Shown: in pieces, positions 22,889 through 30,931 of the stretch
Layout of the letters: each line of letters starts with the position of its first letter
Position numbering within the stretch: the first letter of the stretch is position 1
From: Ruminococcus sp.
Lineage (GTDB): Bacteria; Bacillota; Clostridia; Oscillospirales; Ruminococcaceae
Assembly: GCA_030531185.1 (NCBI GenBank)
Contig: JAUNOG010000016.1
Span: 1-41,156 of the forward strand
DNA: 41,156 nucleotides
Direction: 5' to 3'
Notes under the pieces: generated by a model
What the model was told of the DNA's origin: nothing
Database searches by the model: none
Seen by the model: only the letters and a program-made list of their open reading frames with translations
Translations under genes and position numbers: made by a program

Positions 22889-23787
22889 CTAAACTTTTCA
22901 GATTTTCTTTATTGACAGTCGCCGCTGCAACAGTGTGCTCAATGTCAGGCTGTGTAGATCAGCACCCCGAGGAAACGTCGGCAGGCTCCGATGTGCAGTC
23001 AAGCGAAGTTAGGCTGGTCGCAACCTCCCCTTCAGTTGTGGAAATATGCGATAAGCTGGATCTGGAGCTGGTAGGCGTATGCTCCTCGACCCTTAGTACT
23101 CTACCCGAACGGTACAGCGATGCGGAACGGGTAGGTACGGCAATGGCGCCCGATACGGAAATTGTAAGATCGCTTTCTCCCGATTGGATATTAAGTCCCT
23201 CCAGCCTGCAATCGGATTTGCAGCCGAAATATGCGGCTATAGGTACAAAGTCGATTTTTCTCAACCTCAAAAGCGTGGACGGAATGTATAAGTCCATAGA
23301 ACAGCTGGGAGAGCTTTTCGGACGCGAGGAGCAGGCGCAGGAGATGATAGACGAATATAACGCATTTATGGCGGATTATAAGGATAAGAACGCAGGCAAG
23401 GAAAGTCCTACGGTGCTTGTTCTTATGGGACTGCCGGGTTCTTATATTGTTGCGACGGACAACAGCTATGTGGGAAGTCTTGTTAAAATGGCAGGAGGCG
23501 TCAACGTTTACGGCGACGGAGACGGACAGGAATTCCTGAACGCCAACACCGAGGATATGCAGACCAAAGACCCCGATATCATTGTCCGCTGCGCTCACGC
23601 TCTTCCCGACGATGTAGTGGAGATGTTTAATGAGGAGTTCAATACCAACGATATCTGGAAACATTTCCGCGCGGTCGAGGACGGTAAGGTTTACGATCTG
23701 TCCTATGAATATTTCGGTATGAGCGCAGGCTTTGACTATCCCGAGGCATTGGAAGAATTACAGCCGATATTATACGGCGGGGAGTGA
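22885..23787 (+). CDS. isdE: IsdE-like heme-binding lipoprotein of an ABC importer
   Basis: 300 residues with lipobox SMSGC (Cys23 lipidated). The body is a class III binding protein closely resembling IsdE: EICDKLDLELVGV, GLPGSYIVATDNSYVG, LVKMAGGVNVYG, EEFNTNDIWKHF and GKVYDL. In IsdE heme iron is held by one Met and one His; here Met87 (GTAMAPD) and His238 (RCAHALPDD) occupy the matching places. It delivers heme to the permease encoded next. It overlaps the surface-protein gene and the permease gene by 4 nt each. Confidence 0.9.
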   Translation: MTKLFRFSLLTVAAATVCSMSGCVDQHPEETSAGSDVQSSEVRLVATSPSVVEICDKLDLELVGVCSSTLSTLPERYSDAERVGTAMAPDTEIVRSLSPDWILSPSSLQSDLQPKYAAIGTKSIFLNLKSVDGMYKSIEQLGELFGREEQAQEMIDEYNAFMADYKDKNAGKESPTVLVLMGLPGSYIVATDNSYVGSLVKMAGGVNVYGDGDGQEFLNANTEDMQTKDPDIIVRCAHALPDDVVEMFNEEFNTNDIWKHFRAVEDGKVYDLSYEYFGMSAGFDYPEALEELQPILYGGE

Positions 23788-24782
23788 GCGCATTGATCTC
23801 AAAAAAGAAAATCATAATTTCATATGTAATTACCGCCGTACTGCTCTTTTCACTTTTTCTGATAGCCGTAAATACGGGCAGTCTGAAGGTAACGCCGCAG
23901 GAATTGTTCCGCGGACTTTTCATAGAGTACGACAAAAACGTGGCTACGGTGTACGATCTGCGTTTTCCCAGAATTTTTATAGCTATGATAGGCGGAGCGG
24001 CAATGGCGGTATCGGGAGTGCTTTTGCAGGCGGTAATGAAAAATCCGCTTGCCGACCCGGGCATAATCGGCATAAGCTCGGGAGCGAGCTTTACGGCTGT
24101 GCTTATCACTGCCTTTGCGCCGCAGTTATTTTTCTTTACTCCGATTTTTGCTTTTCTGGGCGGAATGCTTGCTTGTCTCATAGTATATTCGCTTGCGTGG
24201 CGAAACGGACTTAATCCGCTCAGAATAATCCTTGTCGGCGTGGCGGTGAACGCTATGTTTACGGGACTTATGTCGGCGTTCAACTCTGCGACAGGCTCTA
24301 ATTACAGCGGAGCGGCAAGCATTGTAAACGCCAATATCACTATGAAAACGTGGGACGATTTTCGCACCCTGCTGTGGTACGCTCTCGCGGGACTGATACT
24401 TTCATTTTTTGTCTCGGCAAAGTGCAATCTGCTTGCTTTGGAGGACAAGACCGCCCGTTCGCTTGGCGTGAACGTAAACGGAGCGCGGATTGCGGTGTCG
24501 GTAATCGCCGTCCTGCTTGCTTCGATATCCACAGCGGTGATAGGACCGATAAGCTTTCTGGGATTGATAGTTCCTCATATCGCAAGACTGCTTGTCGGCA
24601 GTAACCATAAGGTTTTGATACCCTACTCGGTAATTCTCGGAGCGTTTACTCTCCTGCTTGCCGATACGGTCGGACGTACGATAGCCTCCCCATACGAGAT
24701 CAGCGCGTCTGTCATTATGTCGGTGGTCGGAGGACCGTTCTTCATTCTGCTGTTAAGGAGGTCGGATAAAAAGCATGGATAA
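23784..24782 (+). CDS. isdF: Heme ABC importer permease (FecCD/BtuC family)
   Basis: 332 residues starting at GTG 23784, overlapping the isdE stop by 4 nt. About ten membrane helices with FecCD hallmarks: RFPRIFIAMIGGAAMAVSG, QAVMKNPLADPGIIGISSGA and GPISFLGLIVPHIARLLVG. It forms the membrane channel of the heme/siderophore-type importer. The last codons overlap the ATPase gene by 8 nt, so the three genes are tightly coupled. Confidence 0.9.
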   Translation: MSALISKKKIIISYVITAVLLFSLFLIAVNTGSLKVTPQELFRGLFIEYDKNVATVYDLRFPRIFIAMIGGAAMAVSGVLLQAVMKNPLADPGIIGISSGASFTAVLITAFAPQLFFFTPIFAFLGGMLACLIVYSLAWRNGLNPLRIILVGVAVNAMFTGLMSAFNSATGSNYSGAASIVNANITMKTWDDFRTLLWYALAGLILSFFVSAKCNLLALEDKTARSLGVNVNGARIAVSVIAVLLASISTAVIGPISFLGLIVPHIARLLVGSNHKVLIPYSVILGAFTLLLADTVGRTIASPYEISASVIMSVVGGPFFILLLRRSDKKHG

Positions 24783-25548
24783 AGCGTTTGAAATAAAAAA
24801 TCTCAATTTTTCTTATGGAACCAATCATGTTATCAAAGACCTCTCGGTGAACATAGAAAAAGGTAAGATAACGACCTTGATAGGCGCAAACGGCTGCGGA
24901 AAATCCACGCTGTTCAACCTTATGACAAAAAATCTCAGACCTCAGAGCGGAGAAATTTTATTGGAAGGGCAGAACGTTTCGCAAATCAAGCTGAAGGATT
25001 TTGCAAAGCGGGCGGCGATTGTTCATCAGTACAATACCGCTCCCGACGACATTTCTGTGGAAAAGCTCGTGGGCTACGGACGAACTCCCTATCATAGCTT
25101 TGGCGTTCCCGCCGACAGCAGGGAGGACGAGGAGAAAATTTCCCGCGCTCTTGAGATCACTAATACCGTGAAAATTAAAAACAAGGCTGTGTCCGAGCTT
25201 TCGGGAGGACAGAAACAAAGGGTTTGGATAGCAATGTCGCTTGCGCAGGATACGAAAATACTCTTCCTTGATGAGCCGACTACATATCTGGATATCCGTT
25301 ATCAGCTGCAAATACTTAAATTGGTGCGCAGACTGAACAAGGAATACGGAATAACGATAATTATGGTTCTGCACGATATAAATCAGTCGCTGTATTATTC
25401 CGACGAGATAATCGCTATGAAAGACGGCAGGATAGCAGCGCAGGGCGAACCTGAGAAAATCATTACCTCAGAGCTTGTGAAATCAGTATACGACGTAGAT
25501 TTGCAGATCTCGGCAATGAACGGCAAGCCGTTTATCCTGCCTGTATAA
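24775..25548 (+). CDS. Heme ABC importer ATPase (FecE/FhuC type)
   Basis: 257 residues with Walker A GANGCGKST, signature LSGGQKQRVWIAMSLAQDT, Walker B ILFLDEPTTYLDI and switch His in VLHDINQS, all typical of the FepC/FhuC/HmuV group. It energises the importer made with the upstream permease. Overlaps the permease gene. The downstream regulator gene starts 17 bp after its stop. Confidence 0.92.
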   Translation: MDKAFEIKNLNFSYGTNHVIKDLSVNIEKGKITTLIGANGCGKSTLFNLMTKNLRPQSGEILLEGQNVSQIKLKDFAKRAAIVHQYNTAPDDISVEKLVGYGRTPYHSFGVPADSREDEEKISRALEITNTVKIKNKAVSELSGGQKQRVWIAMSLAQDTKILFLDEPTTYLDIRYQLQILKLVRRLNKEYGITIIMVLHDINQSLYYSDEIIAMKDGRIAAQGEPEKIITSELVKSVYDVDLQISAMNGKPFILPV

Positions 25549-25565
25549 CTTTAAGGGGTGAGACG

Positions 25566-25946
25566 ATGAAACAGAAGAAAACGCTTGAAGATTATCTGAA
25601 AACAATATACATCCTGCAAAGGAAAAACGGAAATGTCCGTGGGATAGACATAGCCACAGCGCTTAATGTTTCACGTCCTACGGTATGCGTGACGCTGCGG
25701 GAGCTGGAGGAAGAAGGTTATGTATGTCTGGACGAACACCGCAGAGTACTGCTTACCGAGCGGGGTGAAAGCATTGCCGGAGAAACGCACGAAAGAAATC
25801 AGACGTTTTTTAATTTGCTTATCACTCTCGGATTAGACGAACAGACCGCCTCTGCCGACGCCTGCCGTCTGGAGCACTCGGTAAGCGCAGCAAGCTTTGA
25901 CGCATTCAAAAAACTTACTCTGAAATTAGGAGAACAAGATTTATGA
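25566..25946 (+). CDS. DtxR-family metal-dependent repressor
   Basis: 126 residues, the short MntR-like length without an SH3 domain. The winged helix is TLEDYLKTIYIL..RGIDIATALNVSRPTVCVTLRELEEEG, and the metal domain follows. Compared with MntR/DtxR ligands I see Asp9, His75, Cys100, Glu103 and His104. A Cys in the Cys-x-x-Glu-His set is the DtxR/IdeR (Fe2+) form, where MntR has Glu, although the usual residue near position 12 is Lys. It is encoded between the heme importer and an exporter pair and is the best candidate to bind the RGTTAG-N6-CTAACY operators. The stop overlaps the next gene by 4 nt. Confidence 0.9.
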   Translation: MKQKKTLEDYLKTIYILQRKNGNVRGIDIATALNVSRPTVCVTLRELEEEGYVCLDEHRRVLLTERGESIAGETHERNQTFFNLLITLGLDEQTASADACRLEHSVSAASFDAFKKLTLKLGEQDL

Positions 25947-27673
25947 TGATAAACAAACGCCTCATATCTACAGTAGGCGAATCGAAAAAATACATAGCGG
26001 GAAATGTAGCCGTTCAGTGGCTGAGTATGATTTCTAATATGGCGATGATATTTTCCATAGCTCATATGCTGGAAAAGCTGATAACAAAGGACTTTAGCGG
26101 AACGGCTCTCACTGCTGTGACCGCGGCTGCCGCAGTGATCGTGCGCTTTGTCTGTTCACGGCTGCAGGCAAAATTCAGCTATTTGTCGTCAAAAGCCGTA
26201 AAGAAAACCTTGCGCGAAATGATCTACAAAAAACTGCTTCGGCTGGGAAGCTCATACAAGGAGCAGGTTTCTACGTCTGAGGTAGTGCAGGTTTCCGTCG
26301 AGGGAGTTGACCAGCTTGAAACCTACTTCGGATCATACCTGCCGCAGTTTTTTTACGCTATGCTTGCCCCGCTTACGCTGTTTGCGGCATTGTCCTTTGT
26401 AAGCGTAAAGGCGGCGGCTGTTTTGCTGATTTGCGTGCCTTTGATACCTGCCGCAATTGTCTGCGTCCAGAAAATAGCAAAAAAATTACTGAGCAAATAC
26501 TGGGGACAGTACACCGCTCTCGGCGATACATTTCTGGAAAATTTGCAGGGACTTACCACGCTTAAGATTTATCAGGCAGACGAGTACAAAAACAATGTGA
26601 TGAACGAGGAATCTGAGAAATTCCGCAAAATTACTATGAAAGTACTTACTATGCAGTTAAATTCCATTACAATAATGGATCTGGTAGCGTTCGGCGGAGC
26701 GGCACTGGGAATAATCGCGGCGGCAGGAGAGTACAGCAAGGGAAATATCGGATTTGCAGGCTGTTTTGCAATAATTATGCTGTCGGCGGATTTCTTTATC
26801 CCTATGCGCCAGCTCGGCAGTTTTTTTCACGTGGCAATGAACGGAATGGCGGCGAGCGATAAGATATTCCGTCTGTTGGATTTGCCTGAGCCGGAGCGGA
26901 AACCCGGGAAAATCAATTCCGAAAGCTACGGGATTTCTATTACAGATATGCGCTTTTCCTATGAAGAAAACAGAGAGATACTTCACGGAGTGGATATTGA
27001 AATTCCGCAGAACAGTTTTACTGCTATTGCAGGAGAATCGGGCTGCGGCAAATCGACGATCGCCTCTATACTTATGGGACGCAACAAGGCTTACAAAGGT
27101 TCGATAAAAATAGGCGGTACGGAGCTTTCGGAAATATCAGAGGAAAGCATTATGGAAAACATCACATATATTTCCCATAACAGTTATCTTTTCAAAGGCA
27201 CAGTACGTGAAAATCTGCTTATGGGAGACCCCAATGCAAGCGACGAAACGCTTTGGAATGTTCTCGAACAGACGAGGCTCGCAGCTTTCCTGTGCTCCGA
27301 AAACGGCTTGGATACTCAGATTGCGGAAAGCGCGGCAAATCTGTCGGGAGGACAGAAACAGCGTCTTGCGCTTGCAAGAGCGCTTCTGCACGATACGCCT
27401 ATCTATATCTTTGACGAGGCTACCAGTAATATCGATGTGGAAAGCGAAAACGATATTATGGAGCAGATATACGAGCTTGCTAAGACCAAGACCGTCATTC
27501 TTATCTCGCACCGTCTTGCCAACGCTGTCGGAGCAGACAGAATTTACGTACTCGAAAAAGGCAGTCTGAAAGAGCAGGGAAGTCATTCCGAACTGCTTGA
27601 AAAACACGGCTTGTATGAAAAACTCTGGAATGTTCAGCAGGAGCTTGAAAACGTGGGAAAGGAGGCGGAGTAA
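25943..27673 (+). CDS. ABC exporter-type half-transporter, pair 2 subunit A (CydD-like)
   Basis: 576 residues. Six membrane helices (about 1-310), then an ATPase domain with Walker A GESGCGKST, signature LSGGQKQR, Walker B IYIFDEAT and switch His in LISHRLAN. Domain order and length fit CydD-type subunits, which in E. coli act in heme and thiol traffic. The ATGA overlap with the repressor and the direct junction to the second subunit show one operon. In the heme operon it may move heme or a precursor, or import a siderophore like YbtPQ; the sequence does not decide. Confidence 0.85.
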   Translation: MMINKRLISTVGESKKYIAGNVAVQWLSMISNMAMIFSIAHMLEKLITKDFSGTALTAVTAAAAVIVRFVCSRLQAKFSYLSSKAVKKTLREMIYKKLLRLGSSYKEQVSTSEVVQVSVEGVDQLETYFGSYLPQFFYAMLAPLTLFAALSFVSVKAAAVLLICVPLIPAAIVCVQKIAKKLLSKYWGQYTALGDTFLENLQGLTTLKIYQADEYKNNVMNEESEKFRKITMKVLTMQLNSITIMDLVAFGGAALGIIAAAGEYSKGNIGFAGCFAIIMLSADFFIPMRQLGSFFHVAMNGMAASDKIFRLLDLPEPERKPGKINSESYGISITDMRFSYEENREILHGVDIEIPQNSFTAIAGESGCGKSTIASILMGRNKAYKGSIKIGGTELSEISEESIMENITYISHNSYLFKGTVRENLLMGDPNASDETLWNVLEQTRLAAFLCSENGLDTQIAESAANLSGGQKQRLALARALLHDTPIYIFDEATSNIDVESENDIMEQIYELAKTKTVILISHRLANAVGADRIYVLEKGSLKEQGSHSELLEKHGLYEKLWNVQQELENVGKEAE

Positions 27674-29332
27674 ATGAAAACCCGCAGTAATCTTAACATA
27701 ATGCTCCGTCTTGTGAGATTGATAAAGCCGCTTATAGGGTTTATGCTTCTTGCCATAGCTATGGGAGTACTGGGATTTTTATGCTCCACTTTCATTACGG
27801 TTCTCGGAGGTTATGCGCTGCTTGACGTGCTGGAGATCGGCAGCCGTATCAGTCTGAAGGCTGTCTTTGTCTGCGTAATTATCTTTGCGGTCGCGAGAGC
27901 CTTTCTGCGCTACGGAGAGCAGTCCTGCAATCATTATATAGCTTTTAAGCTGTTGGCGATTATCAGAGATCACGTTTTCAGAGCCTTGAGAAAGCTTTGT
28001 CCCGCAAAGCTTGAGGGCCGCGACAAAGGGGATCTGATTTCCGTCATCACTTCGGATATAGAATTGCTGGAGGTTTTCTATGCGCATACGATTTCGCCGA
28101 TCTGCATTGCGGTTATTATGTCTGTCATTATGAGCCTTTTCATAGGCGGTTATAATGTACTGCTCGGACTTGTCGCCGCGCTTGCGTACATCACCGTCGG
28201 AATGATCGTTCCGATTTTAATATCCAAGATCAGCGGTACAACAGGAGCGGAATTTCGCAGACAATCGGGAGAACTGAGCGGTTTTGTGCTCGACAGTCTG
28301 AGAGGACTTAACGAGTCCATTCAGTACGGCACAGGAGAAAAGCGTTTAAAAGAGCTTGATGTCAAAACTGCCGACCTTTCTGCAAAGCAGGAAAAAATGA
28401 GCCGAAACACGGGATTAAATTCTGCTGTCACAAATACGGCTATACTTGCTTTTGATCTTATTATGCTTGCAGTTTCGGTCACTCTTTACCGTAACGGAGC
28501 CGTCGGCTTTGACGGCATCGTAATACCGCTTATTGCTATGATGTCAAGCTTCGGACCTGTGGTAGCTCTTGCAAATCTCGGCTCGACACTGCAAAACACC
28601 TTTGCCGCAGGAAACCGTGTGCTGGATATTCTTGACGAGGCTCCTATCACCGAGGAGATAACAGACGGAAAGGATATTATTTTCAGCGGAGCAAGGGCGG
28701 AAAACGTATCCTTCTCTTACGGCGGAGAGCCTATTCTCGACGGTATCGGCGTCGCGTTTGAACAAGGCAAGGTCACGGGAATAATCGGCAGGAGCGGCAG
28801 CGGAAAATCAACTCTATTAAAGCTGCTTATGCGTTTTTGGAAAACCGACAGCGGAATAATAAAAATTTCGGATACTGATATAAACGGTATCAACACGGCA
28901 AGCCTGCGTGAGGCGGAAAGCTTTGTAACTCAGGAAACGCATCTTTTCCGCGACACTATCGCAAACAATATCCGTATAGCAAAGCTTGACGCGACCCGCG
29001 AGGAGATAGAAGCCGCCTGCAAAAAAGCGTCCGTTCACGATTTTATTATGAGCCTGCCGAACGGCTACGACACTCAGGCAGGCGAGCTGGGAGAAGCTCT
29101 TTCAGGCGGCGAAAGACAGCGTATCGGACTTGCAAGAGCATTTCTTCACAATGCTCCGTTTATGCTTCTTGACGAGCCTACGAGCAATCTTGACAGTCTG
29201 AACGAGGCGGTCATTTTAAAATCGCTGTCCGAAAATTCGGACAGGAAAACAGTGGCTCTCGTATCGCACAGAAAATCGACTATGCGTATTTGCGATAAGG
29301 TGTATTCGGTTGAAAACGGGAGAATGAGCTGA
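27674..29332 (+). CDS. ABC exporter-type half-transporter, pair 2 subunit B (CydC-like)
   Basis: 552 residues beginning directly after the subunit A stop. Membrane domain followed by an ATPase domain with Walker A GRSGSGKST, signature LSGGERQRIGLARAFLHNAP, Walker B FMLLDEPTSNLDS and switch His in LVSHRKST. The DEPTSNLD form of Walker B is the one usual in CydC-like subunits. It forms a heterodimer with the previous gene. The stop shares one base with the start of the next gene (TGATG). Confidence 0.85.
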   Translation: MKTRSNLNIMLRLVRLIKPLIGFMLLAIAMGVLGFLCSTFITVLGGYALLDVLEIGSRISLKAVFVCVIIFAVARAFLRYGEQSCNHYIAFKLLAIIRDHVFRALRKLCPAKLEGRDKGDLISVITSDIELLEVFYAHTISPICIAVIMSVIMSLFIGGYNVLLGLVAALAYITVGMIVPILISKISGTTGAEFRRQSGELSGFVLDSLRGLNESIQYGTGEKRLKELDVKTADLSAKQEKMSRNTGLNSAVTNTAILAFDLIMLAVSVTLYRNGAVGFDGIVIPLIAMMSSFGPVVALANLGSTLQNTFAAGNRVLDILDEAPITEEITDGKDIIFSGARAENVSFSYGGEPILDGIGVAFEQGKVTGIIGRSGSGKSTLLKLLMRFWKTDSGIIKISDTDINGINTASLREAESFVTQETHLFRDTIANNIRIAKLDATREEIEAACKKASVHDFIMSLPNGYDTQAGELGEALSGGERQRIGLARAFLHNAPFMLLDEPTSNLDSLNEAVILKSLSENSDRKTVALVSHRKSTMRICDKVYSVENGRMS

Positions 29333-29643
29333 TGAACATTAAGGATAAAAAAGAGCGTGAAAAGAAGCTTGTTTCCCAGATGATACTGCTTTACTGCCGT
29401 AAAAAACACAAACGGAAAACGCTCTGCGAGGAATGCAGAGCGCTTGACGAATATGCGAGAATGAAAAGCGAGAAATGTCCTTTTATGGAAACAAAAACCT
29501 TTTGCTCAAATTGCAAGGTGCATTGCTATAAGCCTGAAATGCGTGAAAGGATCCGTGAGGTTATGCGTTTCAGCGGACCGAGAATGATTTTTCATCACCC
29601 GATCACAGCGGTACGTCATGTAATTGAAAGCAAAAGAAAATGA
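29332..29643 (+). CDS. ygbA: YgbA-like nitrous-oxide-stimulated promoter family protein
   Basis: 103 residues rich in Cys and Lys. The conserved pattern of this family is visible: MILLYCRKKHK..LCEECRALDEYA..KCPFMETKTFCSNCKVHCYKPEMR. The Cys pairs could hold a metal or an iron-sulfur cluster. In enteric bacteria ygbA is induced by nitric oxide, which destroys iron-sulfur and heme centres, so its place in an iron/heme operon makes sense. The exact function is not known. Confidence 0.88.
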   Translation: MNIKDKKEREKKLVSQMILLYCRKKHKRKTLCEECRALDEYARMKSEKCPFMETKTFCSNCKVHCYKPEMRERIREVMRFSGPRMIFHHPITAVRHVIESKRK

Positions 29644-29661
29644 GCAGATAGGAGAAAGAAT

Positions 29662-30039
29662 ATGAAAATAAAGAAAATAGTCTACATAATAATCGGCTGT
29701 ATCGGAGTGGGACTGGGAGCGGTAGGAGCGGTTCTGCCGCTGCTGCCGACTTTTCCTTTTCTGCTGCTGGCAAGCTTCTGTTTCTGCCGAAGCTCGGAGC
29801 GTCTGAATAATTGGTTTACCGGCACGCGTCTTTACAAAAACAATCTTGAAAGCTATGTAAAGGGGCAGGGTATGACGTGGAAAACTAAAATTCGCATTAT
29901 GGTAACGGTCACAATACTTATGACGATTGGTTTTATTATGATGAAAGCTGTTCCCGTTGGCAGGATAGTTCTTGCGTGCGTGTGGTTTTTTCACGTTATC
30001 TATTTTTGCTTCGGGGTCAAGACTATTAAGACAAAATAG
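29662..30039 (+). CDS. YbaN-like DUF454 membrane protein
   Basis: 125 residues with three or four membrane helices. The DUF454 hallmark is GCIGVGLGAVGAVLPLLPTFPFLLLASFCFCRSS, with the two-Pro PLLPTFPF turn. A short loop contains TRLYKNNLESY. The family has no known function but is often found with heme and iron genes. It is the last gene of the 21.9-30.0 kb run and is followed by a terminator. Confidence 0.88.
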   Translation: MKIKKIVYIIIGCIGVGLGAVGAVLPLLPTFPFLLLASFCFCRSSERLNNWFTGTRLYKNNLESYVKGQGMTWKTKIRIMVTVTILMTIGFIMMKAVPVGRIVLACVWFFHVIYFCFGVKTIKTK

Positions 30040-30089
30040 CTGAATTGCAAAAAATCGGAAACTGAAATGAATAATATCTATAATTTTTT

Positions 30090-30133
30090 GAGCATAACGA
30101 GCAGTATAAGCTGTTTTGTTATGCTCATTTTTT
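30090..30133. terminator. Terminator ending the heme operon
   Basis: GAGCATAAC (30090-30098) pairs with GTTATGCTC (30118-30126), followed by ATTTTTTTA. A T run also lies on the other side. The rest of 30040-30194 holds nothing recognisable. Confidence 0.85.
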
Positions 30134-30194
30134 ACAATGGGCGTATAAAACGCGGTACGCGGGACGGAGAAATACACGAATATTTCAGCTAAAC

Positions 30195-30227
30195 CGTAAT
30201 CAAATCGTAAGAATTACATAGTATAAT
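30195..30227 (+). promoter_or_regulatory. Response-regulator-type promoter of the peptide-resistance ABC operon
   Basis: CGTAA repeats at 30195 and 30206 are 11 bp apart. TATAAT (30222-30227) follows 10-11 bp later, with no good -35 box. This is the layout of a promoter activated by an OmpR-family regulator bound in the -35 region, probably the regulator at 33513. Confidence 0.6.
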
Positions 30228-30256
30228 AAACTCAACAAATGAAAGGAGAAAACAAA

Positions 30257-30931
30257 ATGAGTATTCTTACATCTAAAAATTTATGCAAGCGTTACGGTTC
30301 GGGTGAAAACGAGGTAAAGGCGCTGGACAATGTTTCTATCGACATTAAGGACGGAGAATTTGTGTCCATTATCGGCACTTCGGGAAGCGGTAAGTCCACT
30401 CTGCTGAATATGCTGGGAGGACTTGACAGACCGACTTCAGGCAGCGTAACGGTATCGGGAAAAGAAATTTTCGATATGAACGACGAGGAGCTTACAGTGT
30501 TCCGCAGAAGAAACATCGGGTTCGTGTTCCAGAATTACAATCTTGTGCCTGTGCTTAACGTTTATGAAAATATCGTTCTGCCTATCGAGCTTGACGGTGC
30601 GGAGATTGATAAATCCTACGTTGATCTTATAATCAATACTCTGGGACTGGAAAATAAGCTTATGGCTATGCCAAATCAGCTTTCGGGAGGCCAGCAGCAA
30701 AGAGTGGCTATCGCCCGTGCGCTGTCCTCAAAGCCCGAGATAATTTTAGCGGACGAGCCTACGGGAAATCTCGACAGCAAAACGGGTATGGACGTTATCT
30801 CTCTGTTAAAGATCACCAGCAGGGAATTCAATCAGACTATCGTTATGATAACCCATAACGAGGAGATCGCTCTTATGGCGGACCGTATGATAAGAATAGA
30901 GGACGGCAGGGTGGTGAGCGGCAATGCTTAA
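30257..30931 (+). CDS. ABC transporter ATPase of BceA/MacB type
   Basis: 224 residues from ATG 30257; an upstream ATG at 30239 overlaps the AAAGGAG binding site and is unlikely. Walker [10 protein letters not shown], signature [17 protein letters not shown], Walker [16 protein letters not shown] and switch His in MITHNEE, exactly the MacB/LolD/BceA group. It powers the permease encoded next, with which it overlaps by 8 nt. The set ATPase-permease-regulator-kinase is the standard antimicrobial peptide sensing and detoxification module of Firmicutes. Confidence 0.92.
   Translation: MSILTSKNLCKRYGSGENEVKALDNVSIDIKDGEFVSIIGTSGSGKSTLLNMLGGLDRPTSGSVTVSGKEIFDMNDEELTVFRRRNIGFVFQNYNLVPVLNVYENIVLPIELDGAEIDKSYVDLIINTLGLENKLMAMPNQLSGGQQQRVAIARALSSKPEIILADEPTGNLDSKTGMDVISLLKITSREFNQTIVMITHNEEIALMADRMIRIEDGRVVSGNA

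Noticed and set aside
30195-30227. Ordinary sigma-A promoter for the ABC transporter
   Set aside because: The -35 region at 17 bp (ATCAAA) is poor, while CGTAA repeats at 11 bp are present, so a regulator-dependent promoter is more likely.
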